DNA from: CALAMC01 sp964459465
Lineage (GTDB): Bacteria > Zixibacteria > MSB-5A5 > GN15 > PGXB01
Direction: 5' to 3'
Assembly: GCA_964459465.1 (NCBI GenBank)
Contig: CAYWLR010000014.1
Coordinates: forward strand, 1-64,000
DNA: 64,000 nt
How positions within the stretch are numbered: the first letter of the stretch is position 1; each line of letters starts with the position of its first letter. Below the pieces are notes generated by a model. That model ran no database searches and was not told where the DNA came from. It worked only from the letters and a program-made list of their open reading frames with translations. Below, one piece after another: positions 54,099 through 63,585 of the stretch. The position numbers and the translations under genes were made by a program.

Positions 54099-54986
54099 TT
54101 AGGACTCCCGGAACGATTTATTTTTTACGAAATTTTCTATCTCGGTTGCAAGCCTTAACGCTTCGCCGGGCGACCCGGTCCCCGGTGCGAATTTTTCCTT
54201 TTCCGCCATTTTAAGCCATTTGGCCAGCCGCGACTTGTCGTCTTCCGCTATTTCAAAAGCGTTTATCCGTGAGACGATGGCTTCCAATGTCAAACCCAAA
54301 AGGTCGAGCTGATACTGCTTTTCTATATAATGCAATAGCGCTTTGTGTAGCCGTGTGAAAAACGCCTGCCGGTCACCCGCCGATTCCTTCTTTATTTTAT
54401 CCAGTTCACCCAGCAGATGTTCCGACGGAGTGATTATCGGCTCCCTGGGTTTTGCCCGGCGACGAAGCACAATCATAAACACGGCCAGCCCCCCGACCAA
54501 AAAAACCAGTCCGATTATAAAAACCCAGAGCCTCCCGCCCATTTCTGTCTTCTTAACCGCTACCGGTTCGGCGATAATCACTGACAATTCCGGCGTCGAT
54601 AACTCCCCCGGAACCGAATCGGGCATTGCAATGTAATTTAGCGTTATCGGGTAGATTACACCCTTTCCGGCCTCCGTCGGCTGAAAAGTGTACTGATATG
54701 TTCGAGTAGTAATTTCAACACCATTTTCCAAATCGCTGGAAATTTTAGAGGTCGTTCCGAGAACCCTCATGCGCTCGGCCTGCGGCAAAGCAAATATTTT
54801 AAAATTATAATCGAGAATGTCGCCTGTCCATTTGACCTCAATGGTCAAATCAACCGTTTCCTCGAATTTTATATCGGCCCTGTCCAGTCGCGCCGACAAT
54901 TGCATATCCGATCCCCATAAGAGGACCGGAAAAGCCATAATAACCAGAACGATAATAAATCGCGTTGCCTTAAGAATACTTTTCAT
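54099..54986 (-). CDS. BatD-like protein heading the Bat cluster
   Basis: A 295-residue protein with a signal peptide (1-25), an Ig-like domain (ARLDRADIKFEETVDLTIEV), one membrane helix near residue 160 and a C-terminal helical domain (TRLHKALLHYIEKQYQLD, then LTLEAIVSRI). It has the same design as the gene at 50202 and the end of BatD. It is first in the cluster, with a promoter upstream. Confidence 0.75.
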   Translation of the reverse strand: MKSILKATRFIIVLVIMAFPVLLWGSDMQLSARLDRADIKFEETVDLTIEVKWTGDILDYNFKIFALPQAERMRVLGTTSKISSDLENGVEITTRTYQYTFQPTEAGKGVIYPITLNYIAMPDSVPGELSTPELSVIIAEPVAVKKTEMGGRLWVFIIGLVFLVGGLAVFMIVLRRRAKPREPIITPSEHLLGELDKIKKESAGDRQAFFTRLHKALLHYIEKQYQLDLLGLTLEAIVSRINAFEIAEDDKSRLAKWLKMAEKEKFAPGTGSPGEALRLATEIENFVKNKSFRES

Positions 54987-55053
54987 GTCGTGAGGATATA
55001 CATTATCTTTGTTACTGGTCGCCTAACACTTTCTCTTTCTTGCTGTTCGGTCA

Positions 55054-55082
55054 ATATAAGGCCGAATGTTTTTATACAGCAA
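55054..55082 (-). promoter_or_regulatory. Promoter of the Bat/MoxR cluster
   Basis: On the minus strand TTGCTG (55077-55082) and TTATAT (55054-55059) are exactly 17 bases apart. Transcription would start near 55047, about 60 bases before the first ATG of the cluster. Confidence 0.5.
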
Positions 55083-55108
55083 AGCGCGTTCAAGGTTGCA
55101 AAAATTTT

Positions 55109-55960
55109 TCAGGGCCGCCCCGCCAAAAAAGCGATTAGTCCAACCACCATCAGTGCTTTCAAAGCCTGACCGATCAGGGCGTATTTCCCCTTATACTTCG
55201 AAACCTTTAGCCCGACCAACAATATCATAAGTGGCACATCCACCCCAACCAGCACAATCCAGATAAACACCGGGCGGTAAAGTTCCATAGTCATGGCCAT
55301 GATGGTTAACAATATGACCACGACATATATGACCATAATCATGTATTCTATGGCCAAGGCGGGGAAAACCGTCGGCAGCGTCTTATACTGGGCCCCAAGA
55401 TCACCGTCAAAATCAGCCAAATCCTTGAGCATTTCGCGGCCCAGATGAAAAAGAAAGGCAAAAACCGCCGGCGCGAATGTCCCGGCTGCCATATAAGCGT
55501 TTGGTACTCGCACCGCCATCCCCCCGGCGACAAAAGTCAAAGCCCCCAGAAGCGACACGGCCAAGTTGCCCCATAAGGAAGTCTTTTTTAGCCGGAAATT
55601 GTAAATGACTAATACCAGGGCCGCAAATACGACAATACCCGCAAACGCCAGACCTATAAATAGAGCCAGTATTATCCCCAGTCCGTTCAGAATCCAGAAC
55701 GCCAGTACCGCCACATATGACGGCAGAACGCCCGATGGCAACACCCGCCCCGGATGGTTCTTACGATCAACCTCCATATCAAGGAAGTCATTCAGGGCAT
55801 TGCCGGCGGCACAAACTAACGCGGCACAAAACGAAGCCAGCACCAGACGGATATTGTCATGATTTCCATATGACAGATATCCGCCCAGCCAGACCCCGGC
55901 CGCGGCCATCAGGCAGTTATGCAACCGCAATAATCGGGTTAAATACCATATCTTGATCAC
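55109..55960 (-). CDS. UbiA-family prenyltransferase
   Basis: A 283-residue membrane enzyme with about nine membrane segments. The two aspartate-rich motifs are present: NDFLDMEVD (residues 57-65) and DLADFDGD further on. It moves a prenyl group to an aromatic ring (quinones) or to a lipid such as geranylgeranylglyceryl phosphate; the substrate cannot be told. The start is GTG at 55960 with no strong ribosome site. It reads toward the Bat cluster but is separated from it by the Bat promoter. Confidence 0.9.
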   Translation of the reverse strand: MIKIWYLTRLLRLHNCLMAAAGVWLGGYLSYGNHDNIRLVLASFCAALVCAAGNALNDFLDMEVDRKNHPGRVLPSGVLPSYVAVLAFWILNGLGIILALFIGLAFAGIVVFAALVLVIYNFRLKKTSLWGNLAVSLLGALTFVAGGMAVRVPNAYMAAGTFAPAVFAFLFHLGREMLKDLADFDGDLGAQYKTLPTVFPALAIEYMIMVIYVVVILLTIMAMTMELYRPVFIWIVLVGVDVPLMILLVGLKVSKYKGKYALIGQALKALMVVGLIAFLAGRP

Positions 55961-55999
55961 AACCCAGAATAGTGATATAACCGGCTATATGTCAACAAT

Positions 56000-57649
56000 T
56001 TAAAATTGCCCGGAAAGTTGCACAGCCAGACGCGGCTGGTCAATTGCCGCCTCTTCGCCCCAGGCCAAAGACAGTTCCAATCGACCGGCATTGGATGACA
56101 GCGAAACCCCCAAACCATAACCCCATTTAATCCATGAACGGCGATGCTTCTCTCCTGTTAAATCCGCCTCGTTGCGCTCAAAATAGACCCCGTCCGCAAA
56201 CGGGTAGAAATAATCCCTTTCCGAAAAAAAGAACCGCCACTCATGAGCCAGACTCACCAAACGGTCCGCCGCAAATTGATCCGGGCGATATCCCCGCAAA
56301 CTGCCCAATCCGCCGATCAAATACAATTCCGACAACGGCAAAAAGCCTTCAGAGCTTTCGATATCCTTAAAATCCAGCAAAACGTGGCCGGAAAATCCGG
56401 TGAATATCTTCATTTGCGTCCCCAGCCGAATTTCTGAACGGGTATCGTTGAATACTTTTCTCGAAGGGATGCCATTGCCATTATTCGCCCTGTAAATTCT
56501 CCGTGAATATGATATGGTCCAATCCAGTTCGGACTGAAATCCGATGCTCCGCTCGGCGACTATCCGGCCCCAGTTTATTCCCAGCGACGCCCGCCACACC
56601 TCGTATGAAAACGCCGCCGAATCGGCCGGTTCCACATTTTTCCAGCCCAGCGCCGCAGTCATATCGAACGATTGTGACAATGGTTGATAGTAATCCGCAT
56701 CCAGCCCGAACTCATAAAAATAGTCGCGGTAATCACGAGTTTTCAGCCGGGTATTAAACAAACCCGGGCCGGAAATGAACACCGGCTGGCGAAAAGACAC
56801 CATGAATGTTGAATTATTAGTATCCCGCCGGTCAAACAGAAATTCGGCCTTGCGACCCCGCCCGAAGAAATTGCGCGCGATAAAATTCATATACCCGACC
56901 AACGTCCCGCCGTTATTTGGGACATATCCGACCGCGCCGTTAAAATAAAACTGCTTTTTCTCCCGAATCGAAAACACCAGACGGCTTCCCCAAAAACCCG
57001 GTTCCGGGACGATCTCCGGCTGCGCCGCCATTTCCAGATAATCCAGACGCCCGAGGTTTTTTACCGCCCGGTCAACGCCGCTCGGCTTAATCGTATCTCC
57101 TCGATTTATATATAAGTACTTTTCCAGATGTCGGGGGTCGGTCTTGTGTAATCCCACAAATTGGATATCGGTCACGACCGCCGCCGCGCCCGGATGAATC
57201 TTCATTTCGATATCCAGCGTGTTTCCCTTTCGTATCACACTGTCGATAACAACTTCGGCAAAATAGTAACCGCGGTTCCGGTGGTCGTCCAATATCGAAT
57301 CGATAATGCCATACAATAAACCCCGTTCAAGAACTTTATCTATTCGCCGGACTTCGACACTGTCGCCGGTTTCGACCCTGACAACTCCGATTTCATAGCG
57401 CGGCCCGAAAGTGACCGAAATCGCCCCCGAACTATCGCCCCGGTCCGTGACCGCCGCATCCAGAAAGCCGCAGTCTGTCAAATGCGCCGCCAGCGAGTCA
57501 GTGCCGTTTCCGTCGGCGTGTTTCTCCAGAAATCGCGACGCTGTCGCTCGCCACTCGACGGTCCCGTCGGTAAACATAACTTCCCTGCTGTATGCCGAAA
57601 GCCCCGCCACAAGCGCAATGCCGACAAGTATATTTTTAAAAATACGCAA
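56000..57649 (-). CDS. BamA/TamA-like outer membrane protein
   Basis: A 549-residue Omp85-type protein: signal peptide (1-21), POTRA-like domains (about 25-215), then a barrel with the conserved lid-loop motif LRGYRPDQ. It inserts or exports outer membrane or surface proteins. The preferred start is TTG at 57649, with GGGGAG upstream inside the end of the preceding gene (14-base overlap) and a good signal peptide following. An ATG at 57688 is possible but would put extra residues before the signal peptide. It is probably not the main BamA, being shorter with few POTRA domains. Confidence 0.85.
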   Translation of the reverse strand: MRIFKNILVGIALVAGLSAYSREVMFTDGTVEWRATASRFLEKHADGNGTDSLAAHLTDCGFLDAAVTDRGDSSGAISVTFGPRYEIGVVRVETGDSVEVRRIDKVLERGLLYGIIDSILDDHRNRGYYFAEVVIDSVIRKGNTLDIEMKIHPGAAAVVTDIQFVGLHKTDPRHLEKYLYINRGDTIKPSGVDRAVKNLGRLDYLEMAAQPEIVPEPGFWGSRLVFSIREKKQFYFNGAVGYVPNNGGTLVGYMNFIARNFFGRGRKAEFLFDRRDTNNSTFMVSFRQPVFISGPGLFNTRLKTRDYRDYFYEFGLDADYYQPLSQSFDMTAALGWKNVEPADSAAFSYEVWRASLGINWGRIVAERSIGFQSELDWTISYSRRIYRANNGNGIPSRKVFNDTRSEIRLGTQMKIFTGFSGHVLLDFKDIESSEGFLPLSELYLIGGLGSLRGYRPDQFAADRLVSLAHEWRFFFSERDYFYPFADGVYFERNEADLTGEKHRRSWIKWGYGLGVSLSSNAGRLELSLAWGEEAAIDQPRLAVQLSGQF

Positions 57650-60600
57650 TGAACTCTCCCCGACCGACAATGCGCGGCTTGCGGTCATCGCTGTGACGTC
57701 CCGTGAAGGTCAGCGTGAAACGGAAATCGTCGGTCATCTTGTAATCGGAGCGCACCGACCAGATCGCTCCATACTCACCGCTTTTATTGTCGGTCAACCG
57801 ATATGACACCGTGCCGTGGGCGCTCAACGATTGATGATAGGCCGATATCTTGACACCCGTTTCGCCGTTTCGGAATAATCGCAAAGTCGGCCCCATTTCA
57901 GCAATCAACTGCCTGGATTGCCCGCCGCCTTCGGCCCGGCGGTACGATACCCCTCCCGATAGCTGCCCGAAACCGGCCTTATATATGGCGCTGGCGCCGA
58001 CAGAATAGCCGTCGACGTTATCCGAGAACCCATAATAGACATCTCCTATATATTCGAAATAATTAACCTCCTGCGTGAAAAGCCAGGGTCCGAAGCCGCG
58101 ACGAATTTGCGCCTGGACGATGCCCTCATGCCGGTCTCGATCGCCGCCCGACAACAACCGGCTTTCATAATTGTATGAAGCCGAAAGGTTGAACAAATAA
58201 TAGCCGGGATACTGTACCGACTTCAATTCCCCGGAGTAGTCCAGCCGTCGGTACAGGTATTCCCTGTCACCGTTGGAATAGAACGGCAACAACCAAAGCC
58301 AGTCGCGGGATTGCTCGGCCAGCAGATCCTCCGTACTGTTGGCGTTAAGGCGCAAATAAAAATTATCAGGATTATAAACCAGCCGGATGGCTTTCTCACC
58401 GGCTTTGACCGCGGCCTGCCCCGAGCGGACTTCTTCAACCCTGATGAAATTACCCTCCTCGTCAGGAATATACTGACCGTTTTCGAGGATATACTGCCCC
58501 TGCCCCGGATCCACTTCGAGATACGTAATCCCCCGCTCAAAGCGGTTTTCTTCCGATATCGTGTATGATGCACTTACCGATACATTTCGGCGGGCGGAAC
58601 TGTACGTTGTCCCCACCCGGGCGAGAAGCTGGTCCTCTTCGAGCTCGCCTTCCGAATACCACTGGGCCGTTACATAAACATCCGAATGAAAACTTCGGTA
58701 ATTGAACGCCGAGTTTATCGCCCCCCGCATCCGTTGCCGATGGCTTCGCCAGGATCCGGTCAGGGTATCTTCATCATACACCGAAAGGTTCAGGCTATGA
58801 TCCAGCCATGACAATCGCGTTTCATAGTTATATTCCGTCGTCCCGCGCCTCTCACCGGCGTAATCGTTTCGACGGCGGTCATATCGGAACATGGTAGTTA
58901 CAACGGCATTATCAAACGGCCGAACATTCAGCTTGGATTCGACGACGTCCCCGGAACCGTCACGGGCCATTCCGGACGTATCCAGCCGGGCATCGAGACG
59001 AGTATAGGCGACATATGACGCCGCCCCCATACGCTCCGCCTTAACCAGGGCTAATGTCCCGTACTGCGATTGAAATTGATTTTCATATCTTAAAAAACCG
59101 GCATCGGCATAGACCCCATAGCCGGTCCGTATTTCGGTCATTCCTCCTGCGAAAGCCCGATAGTCGTCACCGGCGGCTTCAAGACCTGCCGGCATCAGGT
59201 ATTTCCGCGCCAGATCCGCCCCATCCCGACGTTGACGCGCCCGGAAATCTTTCTCGATTAATTCCGCCCCGGCCCGAAACCCGTTCTGAACCGCCCCCGG
59301 TTGCGCCCGGGCCCCATACATCACCTCGCCCGTATAATGGCGTCCGACATTATCGCCGTCGTCCAACGATGAATAGAGATTCAAATCCCGGTCGGATTGC
59401 CGAACCATAAATTTCACCATCGCCTGTTCGGTGGGGCGAAAAGCCAGCGCCGTCTCGACATAATTTTCCGACGATGGCACCGGAATTATCACAATCGGCA
59501 GATAATCGCCCCGCCCAAAGCCGATAAAACGATATACCCCGTCACCGATATAAACATAATCGCCCCGTCCCGATTCCACCGCCGAGAAACTTACCCGATA
59601 GTCTCCGTTTCCCTTACCCGTATAATAATAGTACACTCTCGCCGAATCGTCGGTCACCTCGATATAATCACCCTCCGGGTCGAAAACAACGCCGCTTCGA
59701 AAATTTCGCGAGACAGAATCGCCGATAGCCTCCAGCCGCGCCATATCCTCAGCACCTAAATCCCCGGATTCCATGCGGTTCTTGTCGTCGCCTTCATGAA
59801 TGAAATTGACGGCAAGATGAATCAGCGAGTCTCCGAACGCCGCGCCGCCGCCCAGATTGTAATACATCCTTTCGAAATCATCCGTAACCGGCTCATAGTC
59901 TATTTCCACGCGTGAGCGTGAGTCGATCGGCCGCCGGGCCGTAAACGTGATCGACGATCCCGGATAGTCCATTATGTAATCCTTGTCGGCGCCGTGCTCC
60001 AGCGGTTCCCCATCGAGCCAGACCCGCTCGGACCCGGAAACAATGGGTTTTATTTCGGTGCCCGCAAAAATACGGTACGGCCCCTGATTGCGGTCAGTAC
60101 CGTTAAACTTGGCCGACCGGAATACCCCCCGCGGCCGGGCCACTGCCCCCGCCGCCGATGCATGATAGGTATTGAATCGGGCCGTCATCCCCGAAACCTG
60201 CTTCAACTGGGGACGGCCGTAATCCGATGCCACCGCAATTTCCAGATTGCCGACGTCGGCGCGAAATGCCTTTGATTCCACCGATAAATACAATTTGTCC
60301 AGCTCGCTGATGCGGCTGTCAAGAGTCCCGTACGACGGGTCATAACCACGGTCGCTTAACGACGCGCTGATTTTCAGCCCCGGTCGAAGCATCCCGTTAA
60401 GACGCATATCGAGCGTTTGGCTGAACTGCGAACCGCCGCCGGTCTGCGAAAGAAGTGAAAATTTCTTGGCCCCGGAAATATCGACCGCGGCTCTTTCGGA
60501 CGGCCTCGGTGCAGCATCGGTCCCCACCGAAACCGCCGGGGGCTTTATCGCTGTTGACGGTTGCGTCGCCACCTTTGCCCCATACCGGTTTTGAAACCAC

Positions 60601-60881
60601 GACGGCAACGGCGTGTACTTGACATGAAGCGTATCTCCCGACCGCACGCCGATATTAAGCCGCACCACCGACCGGGTATAATCGATATGATAATCGATAT
60701 CTCGAATAAGCGCCGTGTCTTCAACCCAAAGACTGTCCGAACCCGGGATAATCATGCCGTCATGAAGTTTCAGGGTTGCCTTGAGCTCCACGCCCGTATA
60801 AACTTTCTTGGCACTATAACAGGAAAAAGCGAAAAATAAGACGATGATGATTGCGTTTATTATATGGCGCGGCACGGTCAT
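57636..60881 (-). CDS. Giant predicted outer membrane beta-barrel protein
   Basis: A 1081-residue exported protein with a signal peptide (1-23). The N-terminal 330 residues contain beta-domains with the repeated pattern VWLDGEPLEHGADKDYIMD and SSITFTARRPIDSRSRVEID, as seen at the front of SprA-like and similar large barrels. The rest (about 350-1081) is alternating aromatic strands with Tyr/Arg/Gly-rich turns and ends in Phe, as expected for a large barrel. No exact family is recognised. It overlaps the BamA-like gene. Confidence 0.7.
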   Translation of the reverse strand: MTVPRHIINAIIIVLFFAFSCYSAKKVYTGVELKATLKLHDGMIIPGSDSLWVEDTALIRDIDYHIDYTRSVVRLNIGVRSGDTLHVKYTPLPSWFQNRYGAKVATQPSTAIKPPAVSVGTDAAPRPSERAAVDISGAKKFSLLSQTGGGSQFSQTLDMRLNGMLRPGLKISASLSDRGYDPSYGTLDSRISELDKLYLSVESKAFRADVGNLEIAVASDYGRPQLKQVSGMTARFNTYHASAAGAVARPRGVFRSAKFNGTDRNQGPYRIFAGTEIKPIVSGSERVWLDGEPLEHGADKDYIMDYPGSSITFTARRPIDSRSRVEIDYEPVTDDFERMYYNLGGGAAFGDSLIHLAVNFIHEGDDKNRMESGDLGAEDMARLEAIGDSVSRNFRSGVVFDPEGDYIEVTDDSARVYYYYTGKGNGDYRVSFSAVESGRGDYVYIGDGVYRFIGFGRGDYLPIVIIPVPSSENYVETALAFRPTEQAMVKFMVRQSDRDLNLYSSLDDGDNVGRHYTGEVMYGARAQPGAVQNGFRAGAELIEKDFRARQRRDGADLARKYLMPAGLEAAGDDYRAFAGGMTEIRTGYGVYADAGFLRYENQFQSQYGTLALVKAERMGAASYVAYTRLDARLDTSGMARDGSGDVVESKLNVRPFDNAVVTTMFRYDRRRNDYAGERRGTTEYNYETRLSWLDHSLNLSVYDEDTLTGSWRSHRQRMRGAINSAFNYRSFHSDVYVTAQWYSEGELEEDQLLARVGTTYSSARRNVSVSASYTISEENRFERGITYLEVDPGQGQYILENGQYIPDEEGNFIRVEEVRSGQAAVKAGEKAIRLVYNPDNFYLRLNANSTEDLLAEQSRDWLWLLPFYSNGDREYLYRRLDYSGELKSVQYPGYYLFNLSASYNYESRLLSGGDRDRHEGIVQAQIRRGFGPWLFTQEVNYFEYIGDVYYGFSDNVDGYSVGASAIYKAGFGQLSGGVSYRRAEGGGQSRQLIAEMGPTLRLFRNGETGVKISAYHQSLSAHGTVSYRLTDNKSGEYGAIWSVRSDYKMTDDFRFTLTFTGRHSDDRKPRIVGRGEFIAYF

Positions 60882-60896
60882 GGCTGACCCCGGCCG

Positions 60897-61856
60897 CTAT
60901 TGCGAATATATGATTTTAAAAACCAGAATCCGGTTGTTTCCGGTGTCACTGATGGCCAGCCGACCGTCGGGCAACGCGGCTACGTCGAATGGTTGCGATA
61001 AATCATACCCCTGCGGGGATGTCCGGCTGCTGATTTCATAAATAAAGTTGCCTTTATAATCGAAACAGTACACCCCATTGAGATTTTTATCCGCCACCCA
61101 GACGTACCCGTACTGATCGACTGCTAACCCTTCCGGGCTTTTCAAAAAGCCGTCCCCGACCTTGCCGTCATAAAGCCCGATGGCGTCGAATATCTCGACG
61201 TGCTTGTTCACGGCATCGCTGACCAGTATATTTCGCGATTTATCGATGACAATCCCGCCGGGCTGAAGAAGATACCCCGTCGAATTCTCCACGCCGCCGA
61301 TATGCCGGTCGAAATTGCCGACGTTATTGAGCACCGTCAGCCGTCCCTTGACCACGTCGGCGACGATAATTTCACCGTATTGATTGACCGCCACTCCGCC
61401 CAGGCCGCCGAAATCCTCGATACCCGCCGCCGTCGACAGCTCGAGGCGTTCGACAAAATTCAGCCGGGTATCGAATACCGACACCGCGCGCCCCCCGGCT
61501 TCCGTAACATACAGGTTAAGGTCATTGTCGATTGCCACATAGACCGGTTGATTCAGCTGTCCCGCCCCGAATCCGAATCCCCCGGCATCTCGTGACGGCG
61601 TTAAATCGTTGTGGAATTTAATGACCCGGTTATTCTGCGAATCGATTACATACAGCGAGCCGTTTCTGTCAGCGACAATTCCCTTCGGCGCGCTCATTTT
61701 TTTGCCGTACACCGCGCCCTCGATGGTTCCCACCATGAGCAGCCCCGTTGGCTTCCATCCGGCCGTGGTTTCACCTTTGTCTTTGGGGGGAGTACAACCG
61801 AAAAGGAACAACGCGATAAGTGCAGCCCAGAAAATTCCAAGCTTCGAATTCATCAA
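60897..61856 (-). CDS. NHL-repeat lipoprotein
   Basis: A 319-residue lipoprotein with Cys21 in the lipobox (LFLFGC). The body is five or six NHL repeats forming a beta-propeller, each ending in patterns such as GIVADRNGSLYVIDSQNNRVIKF or LAISDTGNNRILVF. Propellers of this type bind proteins or sugars. Its start overlaps the stop of the next gene upstream; Met2 is an equal start. It lies between the giant barrel and two related membrane proteins. Confidence 0.88.
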   Translation of the reverse strand: MMNSKLGIFWAALIALFLFGCTPPKDKGETTAGWKPTGLLMVGTIEGAVYGKKMSAPKGIVADRNGSLYVIDSQNNRVIKFHNDLTPSRDAGGFGFGAGQLNQPVYVAIDNDLNLYVTEAGGRAVSVFDTRLNFVERLELSTAAGIEDFGGLGGVAVNQYGEIIVADVVKGRLTVLNNVGNFDRHIGGVENSTGYLLQPGGIVIDKSRNILVSDAVNKHVEIFDAIGLYDGKVGDGFLKSPEGLAVDQYGYVWVADKNLNGVYCFDYKGNFIYEISSRTSPQGYDLSQPFDVAALPDGRLAISDTGNNRILVFKIIYSQ

Positions 61857-62683
61857 AAATTCTTGACTAACTTTATGTTAACTTTAGGATTGCTCCCGAA
61901 CGGATTACCCGAAAACCTGAAATCGACGTCGCCTAAAAATCCCAGGTAATCATCGCTCACGTCTTCGTCTTTGTCCGTCTTCTTCTTATCGAACTTTCGC
62001 AGCAGCCGGAATGTATCGATTGACGCCAGAATACGGTTGGCTACTGCCACCCCGATCATGAACGTCGCGTTGCGCATGGCCGCCTTCGAGGAATTCCGAA
62101 TGCCGCGGTAACTCTCGCGGTTGGTCGGGCTGTCCCATTGCCAGTCATACTCCGGGATATTGGGGTAGTACTCCCGCTCCGGGAAATCGGCCAGGCCCCG
62201 TCCGTTGAATTCCTCGCGGCTGTCATAAAATGTAATCGTCCGATAAAAATCATCGTCCTTGCCGTCGGGGCTGACGCCGGCATGAACCGAAGCATAATTC
62301 CGATAATCATCCTCACGCCATTTCCCGTAAATATAAAAGGCCGCCGCCCCGATCCAGGAGACCGCCTCGGCTCCCATGAATACTTCACCCCGGCCCTTCT
62401 CACCGATATAAAAATGACCGGCCCCCGGAAGCAACAGCGACAGCCCGATCGCCTTGGTTTGCGAGATATTCCTCCCCGTCGAATGAGCCTGCCCCGTTGA
62501 TACTGGCAACAGATTTATCATTGCGCTTTGATTTAGAGTCCCGCCCGCCGCCAGTGCCAGCTGCAAATTTATCTTTGACTGCGGCATTTCGATTCCCGCC
62601 CATGACGGCGAAAAACCCAATAGAATTAACAAAAGGGCCGGAAACAAGTATGATACAAAGCCATCTTTCATTGTTTTATCCAT
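61853..62683 (-). CDS. DUF5683-like exported membrane protein A
   Basis: A 276-residue protein with a signal peptide (1-29). A short hydrophobic pair SLLLPGAGHFYIGEKGRGEV and WIGAAAFYIYG (about 80-115), a variable acidic middle, and a later segment MIGVAVANRILASIDTFRL match the DUF5683 pattern. It is a paralogue of the adjacent protein at 62687. The function is unknown; such proteins occur with secretion genes in FCB bacteria. Confidence 0.65.
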   Translation of the reverse strand: MDKTMKDGFVSYLFPALLLILLGFSPSWAGIEMPQSKINLQLALAAGGTLNQSAMINLLPVSTGQAHSTGRNISQTKAIGLSLLLPGAGHFYIGEKGRGEVFMGAEAVSWIGAAAFYIYGKWREDDYRNYASVHAGVSPDGKDDDFYRTITFYDSREEFNGRGLADFPEREYYPNIPEYDWQWDSPTNRESYRGIRNSSKAAMRNATFMIGVAVANRILASIDTFRLLRKFDKKKTDKDEDVSDDYLGFLGDVDFRFSGNPFGSNPKVNIKLVKNF

Positions 62684-62686
62684 CGC

Positions 62687-63574
62687 CTAAAAATGATACG
62701 TAAACCTGACGATCGGCACCTCTTCGATTTCGGAAAACTTTTTCATCTCGGCCTGAACCGACAGCCAGTTGTCGCCCGTCTTGTTCTTGTTGAAACGACT
62801 GGCCGCCAGCGCCGCGTCGAATGCCGATAACAAATGGTTGGCCATCGCCACGATAATGAACTTGTTGGCCTGGTCGAGCTTGTTATTGGCCTTGTCCCGC
62901 ATCGATTCATACTGTAACCGCATCGGGGTCATAAGCGTAAGATCATCGTATAAAGCGTGTGGATCCGGATTTACATTGGGATCCCAGTAATCCTCCCAGC
63001 CGCCCGCGAACTGGTCATATTTGCCGATCATCTCATAGTACTGCTGCGTCCGGGTTTCCGGCAGATGTTCATTCCCGGGGATTGCATCGGCCGGCACCTT
63101 CTGCTCAAAATACCTGTACCAATCCCAGTAATTCTGACCGTCTATACTTACGCCTTCCCGGTCACCCTCGATCCAGTGCGCATCGGCAAAGGCCTGGAAT
63201 TCATCGGTCAATTTGTTGCCATCGTTATGATACTTGAAATACCCGACCCAGGAACCGATCTCCACCGCCACCATCAGCACCGGCTTGATAAAATTCGACC
63301 GCGCATAGTATTGCCCCCAACCGGGCACGGCCAGCGACATCAAAAAAGCCTTCTTGGGCGACTTGAATTCGTACTTGTAAAGATCATCATCGGCCTCGGT
63401 CGCGAATTCATCGAAATCTCCCCCCTGCACCGCCGGCCCGCCCTGGGACAAACTGGCGGTTTTTATCGTCTGTATTTCCCGCTCCAATACACTCTGGGGC
63501 ATTTCCACGGCCAGCGCCAGGCCGGCTCCGAAAATAATAATTATTCCCGCTGTTAGTAACGCTTTCATCATCAA
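62687..63574 (-). CDS. DUF5683-like exported membrane protein B
   Basis: A 295-residue protein with a signal peptide (1-22), then the same plan as its neighbour: KKAFLMSLAVPGWGQYYARS and VEIGSWVGYFKYH, a variable loop with many Asp and Tyr, then FIIVAMANHLLSAFDAALAA. The two share topology and key positions, so they arose by duplication. It ends FTYHF, an outer-membrane-like end. Confidence 0.65.
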   Translation of the reverse strand: MMMKALLTAGIIIIFGAGLALAVEMPQSVLEREIQTIKTASLSQGGPAVQGGDFDEFATEADDDLYKYEFKSPKKAFLMSLAVPGWGQYYARSNFIKPVLMVAVEIGSWVGYFKYHNDGNKLTDEFQAFADAHWIEGDREGVSIDGQNYWDWYRYFEQKVPADAIPGNEHLPETRTQQYYEMIGKYDQFAGGWEDYWDPNVNPDPHALYDDLTLMTPMRLQYESMRDKANNKLDQANKFIIVAMANHLLSAFDAALAASRFNKNKTGDNWLSVQAEMKKFSEIEEVPIVRFTYHF

Positions 63575-63585
63575 CCTTGCCCTTT

